Assembly: GCA_963754645.1 (NCBI GenBank)
Contig: CAVWGP010000009.1
Coordinates: 1 to 42,651 of the forward strand
Source: CAVWGP01 sp963754645
Lineage (GTDB): Bacteria > Pseudomonadota > Alphaproteobacteria > Bin65
Length of the DNA: 42,651 nucleotides
Direction of reading: 5' to 3'
The notes under the pieces were generated by a model. That model saw nothing but the letters and a program-made list of their open reading frames with translations. It did not search any database and was not told the origin of the DNA. The position numbers and the translations under genes were made by a program. Position 1 is the first letter of the stretch. Every line of letters begins with the position of its first letter. This document shows positions 20,934 through 29,216 of this stretch, piece by piece.

Positions 20934-21786
20934 TTAGAACCGGCCGGCGTTGTAATCGTGGAACGCCTGGCGGATTTCCTGCGGCGTGTTCATGACGAAG
21001 GGGCCGTAGCGCGCAATCGGCTCCTTGAGCGGCCGGCCGGCCACGAGCAGGACGCGCGCAGTTGCGCCGATGCCGGCGAGCTCGACGACGTCGCCGTTGC
21101 CGAGCACGGCGATGGTGCCGCGCGGCAAACCCGTGGCGCCGGCGCGCGCCTCGCCCTCGAACACATAGGCGAAAGCCGCGTGGCCCTTAGGCAAGGCGTG
21201 GCGGAACACGGCATCGCGCGCCAGTTCGACATCGAGATAGACCGGCTCGGTCGCGACCGCCTTGACCGGGCCCTCCACCGCGCCGACGCGCCCGGCGATG
21301 ACGCGCACCTTGACGCCCGCCGCCGGCTCGACCGTGGGGATCGCCTCGGGCTCGATGTCCTGGTAGCGCGGCGCCGTCATCTTGTCTTTGGCCGGCAGAT
21401 TGACCCAGAGCTGGAAGCCCCACATCAAGCCGTTTTCCTGCTCGGGCATTTCGGAATGCACGATACCGCGCCCGGCCGTCATCCATTGCACGCTGCCCGG
21501 ACGCAGCAGGCCGACATTGCCCTTGTTGTCGCCATGGCGCATGCGCCCGGCCAAGCATATAAGTGACGGTTTCGAAGCCGCGATGCGGATGATCGGGGAA
21601 GCCGGCGAGATAATCGGCCGCGTCGTCGGAGCGGAATTCGTCGAGCATGAGGAAAGGATCGACGTGGTCGAGCGCGGGCTGGCCGATCAGGCGCGAGAGC
21701 TTGACCCCGGCGCCGTCCGAGGCCGGCATGCCGCGCGCGGTCTTTAGCACCGGGCGGATGGCGGGTGGCGGCATTTCATTGGGCAT
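20934..21786 (-). CDS. Pirin family protein (one frameshift)
   Basis: A bicupin of about 284 residues. The N-terminal part reads LIGQPALDHVDPFLMLDEF and contains the metal-binding HPHRGFETVTYML; the remainder, after a frame change near 21553, continues HGDNKGNVGLLRPGSVQWM and AGRGIVHSE with a metal-binding His, then the second cupin. Pirins bind iron and some act as quercetin 2,3-dioxygenases or redox sensors. The ATG at 21786 is followed at once by family sequence. The frame change is one base (853 nt = 284 codons + 1). It heads a pirin-MATE operon, which hints at detoxification of an aromatic compound, an inference. Confidence 0.85.
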
Positions 21787-21891
21787 CGGGCGCTCCGAGG
21801 TTACCGAAACATGAAACGGATGAGGGCGGGATTTACCTCGATTTAAGGCGGTTCCACGCAAATATCCAGCATACCGCAAGCGAGCAATGCG

Positions 21892-23631
21892 ATGCCCCGA
21901 GCGCCGGCCAAACAAATCACCATCACGAACACGGAAGCCTTCGACCGCTACCGCAAGATCGTCGAAGGCGATCAGCGAAACCGCATGGCGGTCGACTTCA
22001 ACGGCGACGAGACGATGGTTTCGATGCTCGTCGTCGGCGCCTGGGGCGGGCGCTATTCGCGCCGCCGCCGTGTGCTCGAAGGCGAGCCCGGCTGGGCCGA
22101 TCCGCTGCAGGACGGGATCGCCGCGCGGTTGCTCATGGAGCGCAACCGCGGGCTCGATGGCGCCGTCAAGGCGCTGCCGGTTTGGAGCGACATGACGCGA
22201 TCGATCGTGACAATGAGCTTGCAGAACGGCTTCCAAATCGCGCTCGCCGACGCCGACGCCCACGCACACGGGCCGTCGCTGCGCAAATTGTGGGCCGAAG
22301 CGAAACAGCGCCGGGCCTCGGACGCCGAGGCCTGGGCGCATGTCTTGGCCTGGGCGACGCGGCTGCCGCCCGCCTTCGCCGAAGATGGCGAGCGCCGCCG
22401 GCGCAAGACGCCGCCTTTGGGCGCCGAGCAAGCGCGGCTCGAACAAGCGGTGACATGGTCCGAAACCGGCGACTTGGACCTGCCCTGGCAGGCCGAATTC
22501 GCGGGCTCGCAATGGCATGTCCGCCTCAACGATTTTCCCGACGCGGTCATGTACACGCTGATCCGCGACGGCAAGGCGATCGGCGATTTTCACGATTGGC
22601 CGGCGTGCTGGGCGCGCGCGGGGCAACCGGTCGAGGCGCCGGCGGCAGCGGCGGTTGCGCCGGCGCCCGCCATCGCCGGCGACGCGGCGGCGCGCTGGCC
22701 GGAGCGCTACGCGCAAGGCGAGAGCGAAGCGGTGTGGGCGGAGATGGTCTCGCTCGGCGACGATGTGCGCGGCAAGGCAACGCTCAAGCCGGCGCGCGCC
22801 GTGGCGACGGAAACCATGCGGCGGGCGCGGCGCAATATCGAGCTGCTGGTGCCGCGCCTCGTCTCGATCGGCTATCGCTTTTTTGAGCCGGCGGCGGGCC
22901 CCGGCCTGGCGGGAGCGGCCATGGCGATCGGCGGGCCGCAGGGCGGGGTGATGAACCTCGGCGACGCGCTGCGCGGGCTTTCCGCGCGCGACATCGGCGC
23001 GCTGCCGCCGCAGGTCCGCAACACCTTCGCCGGTCTGCCGGGCAAGCTCGCGGCGATGATCGAAACGCTCGGCCAGCATAACCGCGCCAGCCCGCAAGCG
23101 GCGCAAGCGGCGCAAGCGAGCGCGTTCGTGCCGGCGCCGCCCGACGCAGCCGCCGAACTTGCCCGGCTCGCGCGCGGCGGCCTCGTGCTGCCGCTTTCGC
23201 TCGCCGCCTGGATGACCGAGGTCGGGCGCGTCGATCTCGCCGGCGCCCATTCCGCGCTTTGCTTCACCGAAGAAGCAGCGGCGCGCGGCATCTATGCCGA
23301 TCCGCTCTCGATTATCCCGATGGCCGACGACGTTGGGGAAGAGGCGGGGGATTGGGAAAAGGGCGACGACGCGTTCGAACTTTTCATCGGCTTCACCGCC
23401 GCCGACAAGGCCATCCTCGGCGCGACCGACGAGCAGATCGACGGCGGCTACACGATCGCGATCCCGAGCCGCGCCGCCGACGCCGCGCTCGAAGGCAGCG
23501 CGGGCGATCAGGCCTTCGTCGCGTATCTGCGCCGCGCATTCCGCTACGGCGGATTTCCCGGCTGGGCCGATCAAGCGAAGCGCCCCGAGAAGGAACTGCG
23601 CTTGCTCATCGAGAGTTCGGCGCCGATCTGA
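21892..23631 (+). CDS. Uncharacterised 579-aa protein with SMI1/KNR4-like C-terminal domain
   Basis: I do not recognise the N-terminal ~430 residues, which are soluble and mixed in composition, with a Trp-rich region (WAHVLAWATRL, DLDLPWQAEF, FHDWPACWARAG) and an Ala/Pro linker near 250. The last ~150 residues (LVLPLSLAAWMTEVGRVDLA, YADPLSIIPM, GGYTIAIPS, FVAYLRRAFRYGGFPGW) look like the SMI1/KNR4 superfamily, whose bacterial members often act as immunity proteins against contact-dependent toxins, though many have no known role. No signal peptide or membrane span. It stands alone, divergent from the pirin operon. Confidence 0.7.
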   Translation: MPRAPAKQITITNTEAFDRYRKIVEGDQRNRMAVDFNGDETMVSMLVVGAWGGRYSRRRRVLEGEPGWADPLQDGIAARLLMERNRGLDGAVKALPVWSDMTRSIVTMSLQNGFQIALADADAHAHGPSLRKLWAEAKQRRASDAEAWAHVLAWATRLPPAFAEDGERRRRKTPPLGAEQARLEQAVTWSETGDLDLPWQAEFAGSQWHVRLNDFPDAVMYTLIRDGKAIGDFHDWPACWARAGQPVEAPAAAAVAPAPAIAGDAAARWPERYAQGESEAVWAEMVSLGDDVRGKATLKPARAVATETMRRARRNIELLVPRLVSIGYRFFEPAAGPGLAGAAMAIGGPQGGVMNLGDALRGLSARDIGALPPQVRNTFAGLPGKLAAMIETLGQHNRASPQAAQAAQASAFVPAPPDAAAELARLARGGLVLPLSLAAWMTEVGRVDLAGAHSALCFTEEAAARGIYADPLSIIPMADDVGEEAGDWEKGDDAFELFIGFTAADKAILGATDEQIDGGYTIAIPSRAADAALEGSAGDQAFVAYLRRAFRYGGFPGWADQAKRPEKELRLLIESSAPI

Positions 23632-23655
23632 TACCAGCCGACGGAAATATTGACT

Positions 23656-23797
23656 CGTCATTCCGACCGGAGCGCCGAAGGCGCGGAGTGGAGGAACCTC
23701 GGGCGGACTAGCAACAATGTGCCTTGCAATCCGACGCTCGTCCGCACGAGGTCCCTCGACGCCCGCCGCCTTCGGCGGCGGCACGCTCGGGATGACG
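23656..23797. repeat. Dispersed inverted-repeat element, copy 1
   Basis: A 142-bp intergenic element bounded by CGTCATTCCGA and TCGGGATGACG. Inside are two strong mini-hairpins (GCGCCGAAGGCGC and GCCGCCTTCGGCGGC) and matched arms GAGGAACCTC / GAGGTCCCTC. In reverse orientation it is clearly similar to the element at 29804-29991. It contains no gene. It sits between the SMI1-like gene and the MarR gene end, and a partial match (CGTCATTCCCGCG) follows at 23847. Confidence 0.8.
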
Positions 23798-23896
23798 ATG
23801 ATTATTTCGGTCTCCTGGTATGAGACGCGAGCGGGCGACAAATCGTCATTCCCGCGTCGACCTCGATGGGGGCCAGGACGCCGTGCCTTTGCCCCG

Positions 23897-24409
23897 CTAT
23901 CCCCGCCTTGCCCGGCCGCGCTTCGGCTTCGGATCGCGGGCTTGGTCGAGAAAGGCGCGGACGCGTTGCAGGAAGGGCAGGGCGGCCTCGACCTCCGCGT
24001 CGCTGAAACGCGCGGCGAATTCGGCGAAAGCGGGCGCGGCGGCGGCGATGCAGGCATCGCGGGCGCGGCGGCCCCTGTCGGCGAGCAGCACGCGCTTGCC
24101 GCGGCCGTCGGCGCTGTCGGGCACCAGGCGCACCAAGCCGCGCGCATCGAGACGCTGCAGCGTATTGGTCATGGCGCCCTTGGTCACTTGAAAGGCGCGG
24201 GCGAGTGCCAGCGGGCTCTTGCCGTCGCCGAGCCGCGTCAAATTGTTGAGCACGCTGAAATGCGCCAGCTTCAAGCCGTCGGGCATGGCGCGTTCGAAGC
24301 GATTGCGCGAAAGCTGCGCGACGATGCCGATTTCGTTGAAGAGCGCGAAAGCCGGCGGGTCGGCCGTGCGCGGCGGCTCCGGCGCTCTGCTTCCGGTCGT
24401 GCTTTTCAA
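23897..24409 (-). CDS. MarR family transcriptional regulator
   Basis: A 170-residue regulator with the winged-helix core LKLAHFSVLNNLTRLGDGKS, LARAFQVTKGAMTNTLQRLD, RGLVRLVPDSADGRGKRVLL and flanking dimerisation helices. The start is taken as the TTG at 24409, whose TTGA overlaps the stop codon of the nitroreductase gene; no ATG is available before the conserved helices. It is therefore translationally coupled to the gene it most likely controls. Its target is probably the palindrome at 25591-25610. In this sequence an indel in the upstream gene places both in one uninterrupted frame, which should not be read as a natural fusion. Confidence 0.85.
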   Translation of the reverse strand: MKSTTGSRAPEPPRTADPPAFALFNEIGIVAQLSRNRFERAMPDGLKLAHFSVLNNLTRLGDGKSPLALARAFQVTKGAMTNTLQRLDARGLVRLVPDSADGRGKRVLLADRGRRARDACIAAAAPAFAEFAARFSDAEVEAALPFLQRVRAFLDQARDPKPKRGRARRG

Positions 24410-25567
24410 ACGCGCTTGATCCTGGTTTCGACCGGCCAGCGGGCGGCCGCCGGAACCGTTTGGCCATAGCCCAGGCGGCCGAGCATCTGCAAGCGCCAGC
24501 CGGCGCCGCCCGCGCGGAAACAGTCGATGCGCCTCGTCGAACAGCGCTTTCATTTCGGCGAATTCCTGCAAGGCCTGGCTCAACGGGTGAAACGCCACGC
24601 CCAGTTGCGTCGCCTTGAGATTGAGCCGCAGCCAATCGCGGCCGACGGCGAGCTGATCGCGGCGCCCGTTGTCCGGCGTCGCGATCCAAACATAGGCCAT
24701 CGCGCTCGCCATCACCGGCCGGAAGCGCGCCAGCATTTCGCGGTGCGCGGTCGAAGCCGGATCGACGATCGTTTCTCGCGTGAACACGCCGAGCAGGTTG
24801 AGCGCCTCGGGAAAGGCGCCGGCGATCGAGATGCCGTCGGGATCGGCCTCGATCTCGCCCTTGCCGATGCGCATGAGATCGACGCTTTCCTTGAACGCGC
24901 GCGGCACCGCGACCTCGCGGAGGAAGGCGCGCCAGGTCAGATCGCGGCCGGCGGCGAGCAAGGCCGGGTCGTTGCCGGCGCTCACCGCCCCAGTCGCCAG
25001 CGCCGCCGTCTTGAGATCGGCGAGCACGGACGCGGCCACCGGCCGTGCCGTGTCGAAGGGCGAGCGGTTCGAGCGGCGGGCACCGACCTGGGCAAAAAGC
25101 GGGTCGCGTTCGATCGCGGCGTCGCGCGTGAAACGGATGCGCGCGATCGGGCGCGCGTCGAGGCGCGGCGCCGGCTCGCCCTCGGGAAACGGATCGATTT
25201 CGGCGCGAAACCCGCCCTCGGCGGCGGCCATGCGCAGCAATTCAAGGAAGCAGCCCAAGCCGATGACGATCTGCCGGTCGAACGGATCGGTCTCGGGCAG
25301 GCGGCGCGCCGGATCGCAGCGCAAGACGATCTCGTCGGCGCCGGCAAGCTCGGCGATCCAGGGCTGCCGGTTGTGCGGATTGGGCGCCAGCACGGCATAG
25401 GAGAGCGCGCGCAGGCGCGGCTCGGCATAGGCCGGCGCGCCGGCCCGGTCCCACGGCGCGCGCGCCATCGCGGGATCGCGCGTCGCGACGAAGGCGCCGG
25501 CGCCGCCCGCGGCGGTTGCGAGCACGGCGCCGGAACCGAGCAGCAGCGCGCGGCGGGTCGAGGGCAT
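24406..25567 (-). CDS. Acg/nitroreductase family FMN-binding oxidoreductase with TAT-like signal (one frameshift)
   Basis: A protein of about 387 residues. It begins with a twin-arginine-type leader (MPSTRRALLLGSGAVLATAA), then the family stretches YAVLAPNPHNRQPWIAEL, ETDPFDRQIVIGLGCFLELL and a late NLKATQLGVAFHPLSQALQEF. Acg-like proteins bind FMN and are linked to stress defence or flavin storage. A one-base shift near 24510 moves the true C-terminus (GRLGYGQTVPAAARWPVETR, then IKRV) to another frame, ending at TGA 24406-24408. Start ATG 25567 follows GGAGAT. It is the first gene of an operon with marR. Confidence 0.82.
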
Positions 25568-25590
25568 GGCGATCTCCGATATAGTCGATC

Positions 25591-25610
25591 GTTGAACTAT
25601 ATAGTTTGAC
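25591..25610. promoter_or_regulatory. Palindromic operator, probable MarR site
   Basis: GTTGAACTATATAGTTTGAC is an almost perfect 20-bp palindrome with exact core AACTATATAGTT (25595-25606). A further GAACTAT half-site lies at 25614-25620. It sits 24 bp upstream of the nitroreductase start and 85 bp upstream of the divergent epimerase start, in an AT-rich island. MarR proteins bind such inverted repeats; control by the marR gene of the same operon is inferred. Confidence 0.65.
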
Positions 25611-25694
25611 GATGAACTATTGTCAAGCGGCGCCCGCCGCTGACAGTCCGCCGGCCGGGTGCTAGGGTCGGCGACCGATCGGAAAGGGCGCGCC

Positions 25695-26582
25695 ATGAAC
25701 GTGTTTCTCACTGGGGCCACGGGCTATATCGGCTTCGCCGTGGCGCAGCGGCTCGCAGCCGGCGGCCATCGGGTGCGGGCGCTGTCGCGCGCCGCCGCGG
25801 GCGATGCGCGCCTCGCCGCGATCGGCGCCGAGCCGGTGCGCGGCAACCTGCACGATGCGGATTTCGTCGCGCGCAGCTGCCGTGCTGCCGACGCCGTCAT
25901 CCACACGGCCTTCGAACACCACCTCGATCGCGCCGCCGCCATCGACTTCGACGGCCGGCTGCACGAAGCCTTCGTCGCCGCGCTGCGCGACAGCGGCAAG
26001 GTCCTGATCGTCACCAGCTCGAGCGGCATCTTCGGCGACACCGGCGCGCGCGCGGCGCTCGAAAGCGACGTGGCGCCCGGCACGGGCCGGGCGCAAGTGG
26101 AGCGTATCGTTCTGGCGGCGCCGCGCGACCTGCGCGCGATCGTGATCCGGCCGCCGGTGATCGTCTACGGCCGCGGCGGCAGCGTCTTCGTGCCGATGAT
26201 GATCGGCGCGGCGCGGCGCGACCGCGTTTCCTATTGCGTCGGCGCCGGCGACAACCGGCTGACGACGGTCCATGTCGAACCGCTCGCCGATTTGTACGCG
26301 CTCGCCCTGGCGAAGGGCATGGCGGGCAGCGCCTATCACGCCGCCGGTCCGGCCGTGACGCAAGCGGCGCTGGCCGGCGCCGTGGCGCGGCTGACGCGCA
26401 CGCCGATCAAGACGATCGGCGCCGACGAAGCCGCGAAAGTGTGGCACCCGGTTTGGGCGCGCATGCTGGCATGCACCAATCTCATCGACGGCGCGCGCGC
26501 ACAAGGCGACCTGGGCTGGTCGGCCGCCGGCTTTCCCGCCGTGACCGAGGATATCGTGGGCGGCTCCTATGCGGCGAATTGA
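25695..26582 (+). CDS. NAD-dependent epimerase/dehydratase family protein (atypical extended SDR)
   Basis: A 295-residue Rossmann protein starting with the nucleotide-binding GATGYIGFAVAQRLAAGGH and continuing through VIHTAFEH, a TSSSGIFG strand and VIRPPVIVYGRGG, as in extended short-chain dehydrogenases. The usual catalytic Tyr-x3-Lys is not visible where expected: the segment after SSSGIFGDTGAR reads ...GTGRAQVERIV. It may thus be a non-catalytic or NAD-sensing member. The ATG at 25695 has GGAAAGG upstream. It diverges from the nitroreductase-marR operon and may share its operator. Confidence 0.85.
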   Translation: MNVFLTGATGYIGFAVAQRLAAGGHRVRALSRAAAGDARLAAIGAEPVRGNLHDADFVARSCRAADAVIHTAFEHHLDRAAAIDFDGRLHEAFVAALRDSGKVLIVTSSSGIFGDTGARAALESDVAPGTGRAQVERIVLAAPRDLRAIVIRPPVIVYGRGGSVFVPMMIGAARRDRVSYCVGAGDNRLTTVHVEPLADLYALALAKGMAGSAYHAAGPAVTQAALAGAVARLTRTPIKTIGADEAAKVWHPVWARMLACTNLIDGARAQGDLGWSAAGFPAVTEDIVGGSYAAN

Positions 26583-26633
26583 CAAGCCGGCGGCGCTGGG
26601 CTTGGCTTTGCCGGCATGGTCGAGGGTCTGGCG

Positions 26634-28457
26634 ATGAGCGATGACGGCAAATCTCCATCCGCCGACGCGGCGGATCGGCCCGATCCGGCGGATCGGCTCA
26701 AGGCATTGCAGGCGCGCTGGGCCGCACTGGCGGCGCGCGGGCAGAAAGTGCTCGAAGCGGCGTCGCGGCGCGACGGACCTGACGATGGCTTCCAGGTGCC
26801 CGATCCCGCCGCCGTCATGCGCGCCTTCGGCGCCTGGTGGGGCAAGGCGCTGGCCGATCCCAAGCCGCTGTTCGAGGCGCAGCAGAATTTCTGGCAGGAT
26901 TATTTTGCCCTGGCGCAGCGGATGATGAAGACAAAGCCGGGCGAAAAACCGGAGCCGGTTGCGGCGCCGGCGGCGGGCGACAGGCGCTTCGCCGATCCGG
27001 CGTGGAGCGAGCAGCCGGGTTTCGATTTCATCCGCCAGGCCTATCTGCTCTACGCCAAGCAGGTGCGCGAAGCCGTGGCCAAGGTCGATGGCCTCGATGC
27101 GCACACCAGGCACCAGACCGCGTTCTATACCGACCAGGTGCTGAACGCCCTGGCGCCGACCAATTTCGCCGCGACCAATCCCAAAGTGCTGAAAGCCACG
27201 CTCGACAGCGGCGGCGAAAATCTGCTCAACGGCCTCGACAACATGCTGGCGGATCTGGAGCGCGGCGGCGGCAAGCTCGATATCGCCATGGTCGATACCG
27301 GCGCCTTCGAGTTCGGCCGCAACATCGCGACGACGCCGGGCAAGGTCGTGTACCAGAACGACCTGCTGCAGCTCATCCAATACGCGCCCGCCACCGCCAC
27401 GGTGAAGCGCCGGCCGCTGCTCATCGTGCCGCCCTGGATCAACAAATTCTACATTCTCGATCTCGCGCCCAAGAATTCGTTCATCAAATGGGCGGTCGGC
27501 CAGGGCTTGACGGTCTTCGTCGTCTCCTGGGTCAATCCCGGCACCGAGCTCGCGCATAAGGGCTTCGACGATTATCTCCTCGAAGGCCCGATGGCGTGTC
27601 TCGACGCGATCGAGCAGGCCACCGGCGAGAAGGAAATCAACATCGTCGGCTATTGCATCGGCGGCACGCTCACCGCCGCGGCGCTTGCGCGCATGGCGAC
27701 GAAGCGCGACACGCGCATCAAGTCCGCGACCTTCCTCACGACGATGGTCGATTTCGCCGAGGCCGGCGATCTCGCCGTCTTCGTCGACGAGCCGCAGTTG
27801 AAAACGCTCGACGAGCACATGAAATCGAAGGGCTATCTCGAAGGACGCCACATGGCCGCGGCGTTCAACCTGATGCGCAGCAACGATCTGATCTGGTCGT
27901 TTTTCGTCAACAACTACCTGATGGGCCGCCAGCCCGCGCCCTTCGACCTGCTCTATTGGAACGCCGACGCGACCCGCATGCCGGCGAAGATGCACGAATT
28001 CTATCTGCGCGCCATGTATCTCGAAAACCGGCTGGTGCAGCCCGGCGGCGTCACGCTCGCGGGCACGCCGATCGATCTCAGCAAGGTCAAGCTGCCGGTC
28101 TATATCCTGTCGACGCGCGAGGATCACATCGCGCCGTGGAAATCGACCTACGCCGCGACGCAGCTCTATGCCGGCCCGGTCAAGTTCGTCCTCGCCGGCT
28201 CGGGCCACATCGCCGGCGTCGTCAACCCGCCGACCGCGAAAAAATACGGCCACTGGACCGGCAAGGACCTGCCCGCCGCGCCCGACGATTGGCTCGCCGC
28301 CGCGACGCAGCACGAAGGCTCGTGGTGGCCCGATTGGCGGAAATGGCTCGAAGCCCATGCCGGCGACGACGTCCCCGCGCGCACGCCCGGCGCCGGCAAA
28401 TTGAAAGCGATCGAGGACGCGCCGGGCTCGTATGTCAGGGTGCGGGCGGCGGAGTAG
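26634..28457 (+). CDS. phaC: Class I poly(3-hydroxyalkanoate) synthase
   Basis: A 607-residue polymerase that builds PHA storage granules from 3-hydroxyacyl-CoA. The N-terminal half includes LFEAQQNFWQDYFALAQRMM and NPKVLKATLDSGGENLLNG. The alpha/beta hydrolase core holds the catalytic Cys341 in the lipase-like box GYCIGGT, Asp497 in STREDHIAPW and His525 in GSGHIAGVVNPP. Length matches class I enzymes. The ATG at 26634 follows a GAGGG site; an in-frame ATG 18 nt upstream is also possible. No phaA, phaB, phaR or phasin gene is adjacent. It is convergent with the hicB-like gene, 19 bp apart. Confidence 0.95.
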   Translation: MSDDGKSPSADAADRPDPADRLKALQARWAALAARGQKVLEAASRRDGPDDGFQVPDPAAVMRAFGAWWGKALADPKPLFEAQQNFWQDYFALAQRMMKTKPGEKPEPVAAPAAGDRRFADPAWSEQPGFDFIRQAYLLYAKQVREAVAKVDGLDAHTRHQTAFYTDQVLNALAPTNFAATNPKVLKATLDSGGENLLNGLDNMLADLERGGGKLDIAMVDTGAFEFGRNIATTPGKVVYQNDLLQLIQYAPATATVKRRPLLIVPPWINKFYILDLAPKNSFIKWAVGQGLTVFVVSWVNPGTELAHKGFDDYLLEGPMACLDAIEQATGEKEINIVGYCIGGTLTAAALARMATKRDTRIKSATFLTTMVDFAEAGDLAVFVDEPQLKTLDEHMKSKGYLEGRHMAAAFNLMRSNDLIWSFFVNNYLMGRQPAPFDLLYWNADATRMPAKMHEFYLRAMYLENRLVQPGGVTLAGTPIDLSKVKLPVYILSTREDHIAPWKSTYAATQLYAGPVKFVLAGSGHIAGVVNPPTAKKYGHWTGKDLPAAPDDWLAAATQHEGSWWPDWRKWLEAHAGDDVPARTPGAGKLKAIEDAPGSYVRVRAAE

Positions 28458-28476
28458 GCGCGGGCGATCGAAAGCG

Positions 28477-28875
28477 TCAGCTTCGCTTTTGCGCGATGCC
28501 TTCCGCGAGGAGCGCCGTCGCCAAGGTATTGAGGCTGACCCCTTCGCGCTTCGCGCGCTCCGTCAAGCGTCGATGCAGGCTCCTGGGAACACGCTGCAAC
28601 CATTTGCCGCTGTAATCGCCCGCGGCACCCGGCAGGGGCACGGCGCGGCCCAGCCGCTTGGCTTCCGCCATCCATTCGCGCGCGGCGGCGCGTGCGTCGC
28701 GAATCGCGGCTTCTTCCGTTTCGCCGTCGCCCGTGCAGCCCGGCAAGTCCGGCACCTCCGCCAGATAGCCGCCGCCTTCATCGGCGGCGAGCGGGCGAAC
28801 CAAGACCGGATAGCGTTGCGCGCTGCCGAGTATCGTTGCGCTTCGCTTGGGACGCTGGGTGAGGCGTGCTTTCAT
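28477..28875 (-). CDS. HicB family antitoxin-like protein without a HicA partner
   Basis: A 132-residue protein with a HicB RNase-H-like fold (RYPVLVRPLAADEGGGYLAE, VPDLPGCTGDGETEEAAIRD, then REWMAEAKRLGR) and a C-terminal ribbon-helix-helix (GKWLQRVPRSLHRRLTERA, SLNTLATALLAEG). Such proteins neutralise HicA mRNA interferases and bind their own promoter. No HicA reading frame (about 60 residues with a conserved His) is visible within 340 bp upstream or between it and phaC. It may be a solitary regulator or a relic. The gene is intact. Confidence 0.85.
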   Translation of the reverse strand: MKARLTQRPKRSATILGSAQRYPVLVRPLAADEGGGYLAEVPDLPGCTGDGETEEAAIRDARAAAREWMAEAKRLGRAVPLPGAAGDYSGKWLQRVPRSLHRRLTERAKREGVSLNTLATALLAEGIAQKRS

Positions 28876-28912
28876 CGTACTATTCTCGACTGCGCCAATC
28901 CCCCGATCAATG

Positions 28913-29017
28913 CTGTCGCCCCGGCCTCCGAGCCGGGGCCCAGGCCTTGCGAAAGGTGAGACCGCCCCAGCATCTCGCGCCGGCGGCTGGGCCCCGGGTC
29001 TTCGCCCGGGGCGACAG
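28913..29017. repeat. Intergenic inverted repeat (GTCGCCCCGG type)
   Basis: Arms at 28913-28944 (starting CTGTCGCCCCGG and ending CCGGGGCCCAGG) and 28987-29017 (starting CTGGGCCCCGG and ending CCGGGGCGACAG) are reverse complements apart from the middle of each. The 42-bp centre is unrelated. It directly follows the leuA-like fragment at 29018 and could fold into a long hairpin. It is of a different sequence type from the CGTCAT-bounded elements. Confidence 0.75.
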
Positions 29018-29166
29018 GATATCTTGAGTGGCGAGGGCGATCGGCGCGCAACCCGCCGCTTCGCTCGCCCGCAACCCGCGGTTGACCGCGCTCACCACCG
29101 CTTTCAGCGAGGCGGTGACGATGTTGGGATCGATGCCGACACCGAAGCGCGGTGTTGCGCGGCCGG
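29018..29166 (-). pseudogene. Fragment resembling the C-terminus of 2-isopropylmalate synthase (LeuA)
   Basis: On the minus strand this stretch reads GRATPRFGVGIDPNIVTASL, then KAVVSAVNRGLRASEAAG, matching the end of the LeuA regulatory (dimer) domain as I know it. An in-frame TAA stands just upstream and no catalytic barrel is present, so only about 45 residues remain. The reading frame runs on into an inverted repeat, where similarity stops. It is probably debris of a lost or moved leuA, though chance similarity over so short a length cannot be excluded. Confidence 0.45.
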
Positions 29167-29216
29167 TTTAGGCCAAATATCATTCCGCAATCTCGGGCAA
29201 CCGAAAGGAATGGGGG

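Noticed and set aside
23897..25720. Apparent natural fusion of a nitroreductase with a MarR regulator
   Set aside because: The nitroreductase C-terminus continues correctly in another frame and ends at 24406, where marR starts with an overlapping TTG. The fusion results from a one-base shift near 24510.
25662..28358. Long minus-strand open frame opposite the epimerase and phaC genes
   Set aside because: It is an antisense shadow: low-complexity Arg/His/Gly-rich product, with clear catalytic motifs on the plus strand.
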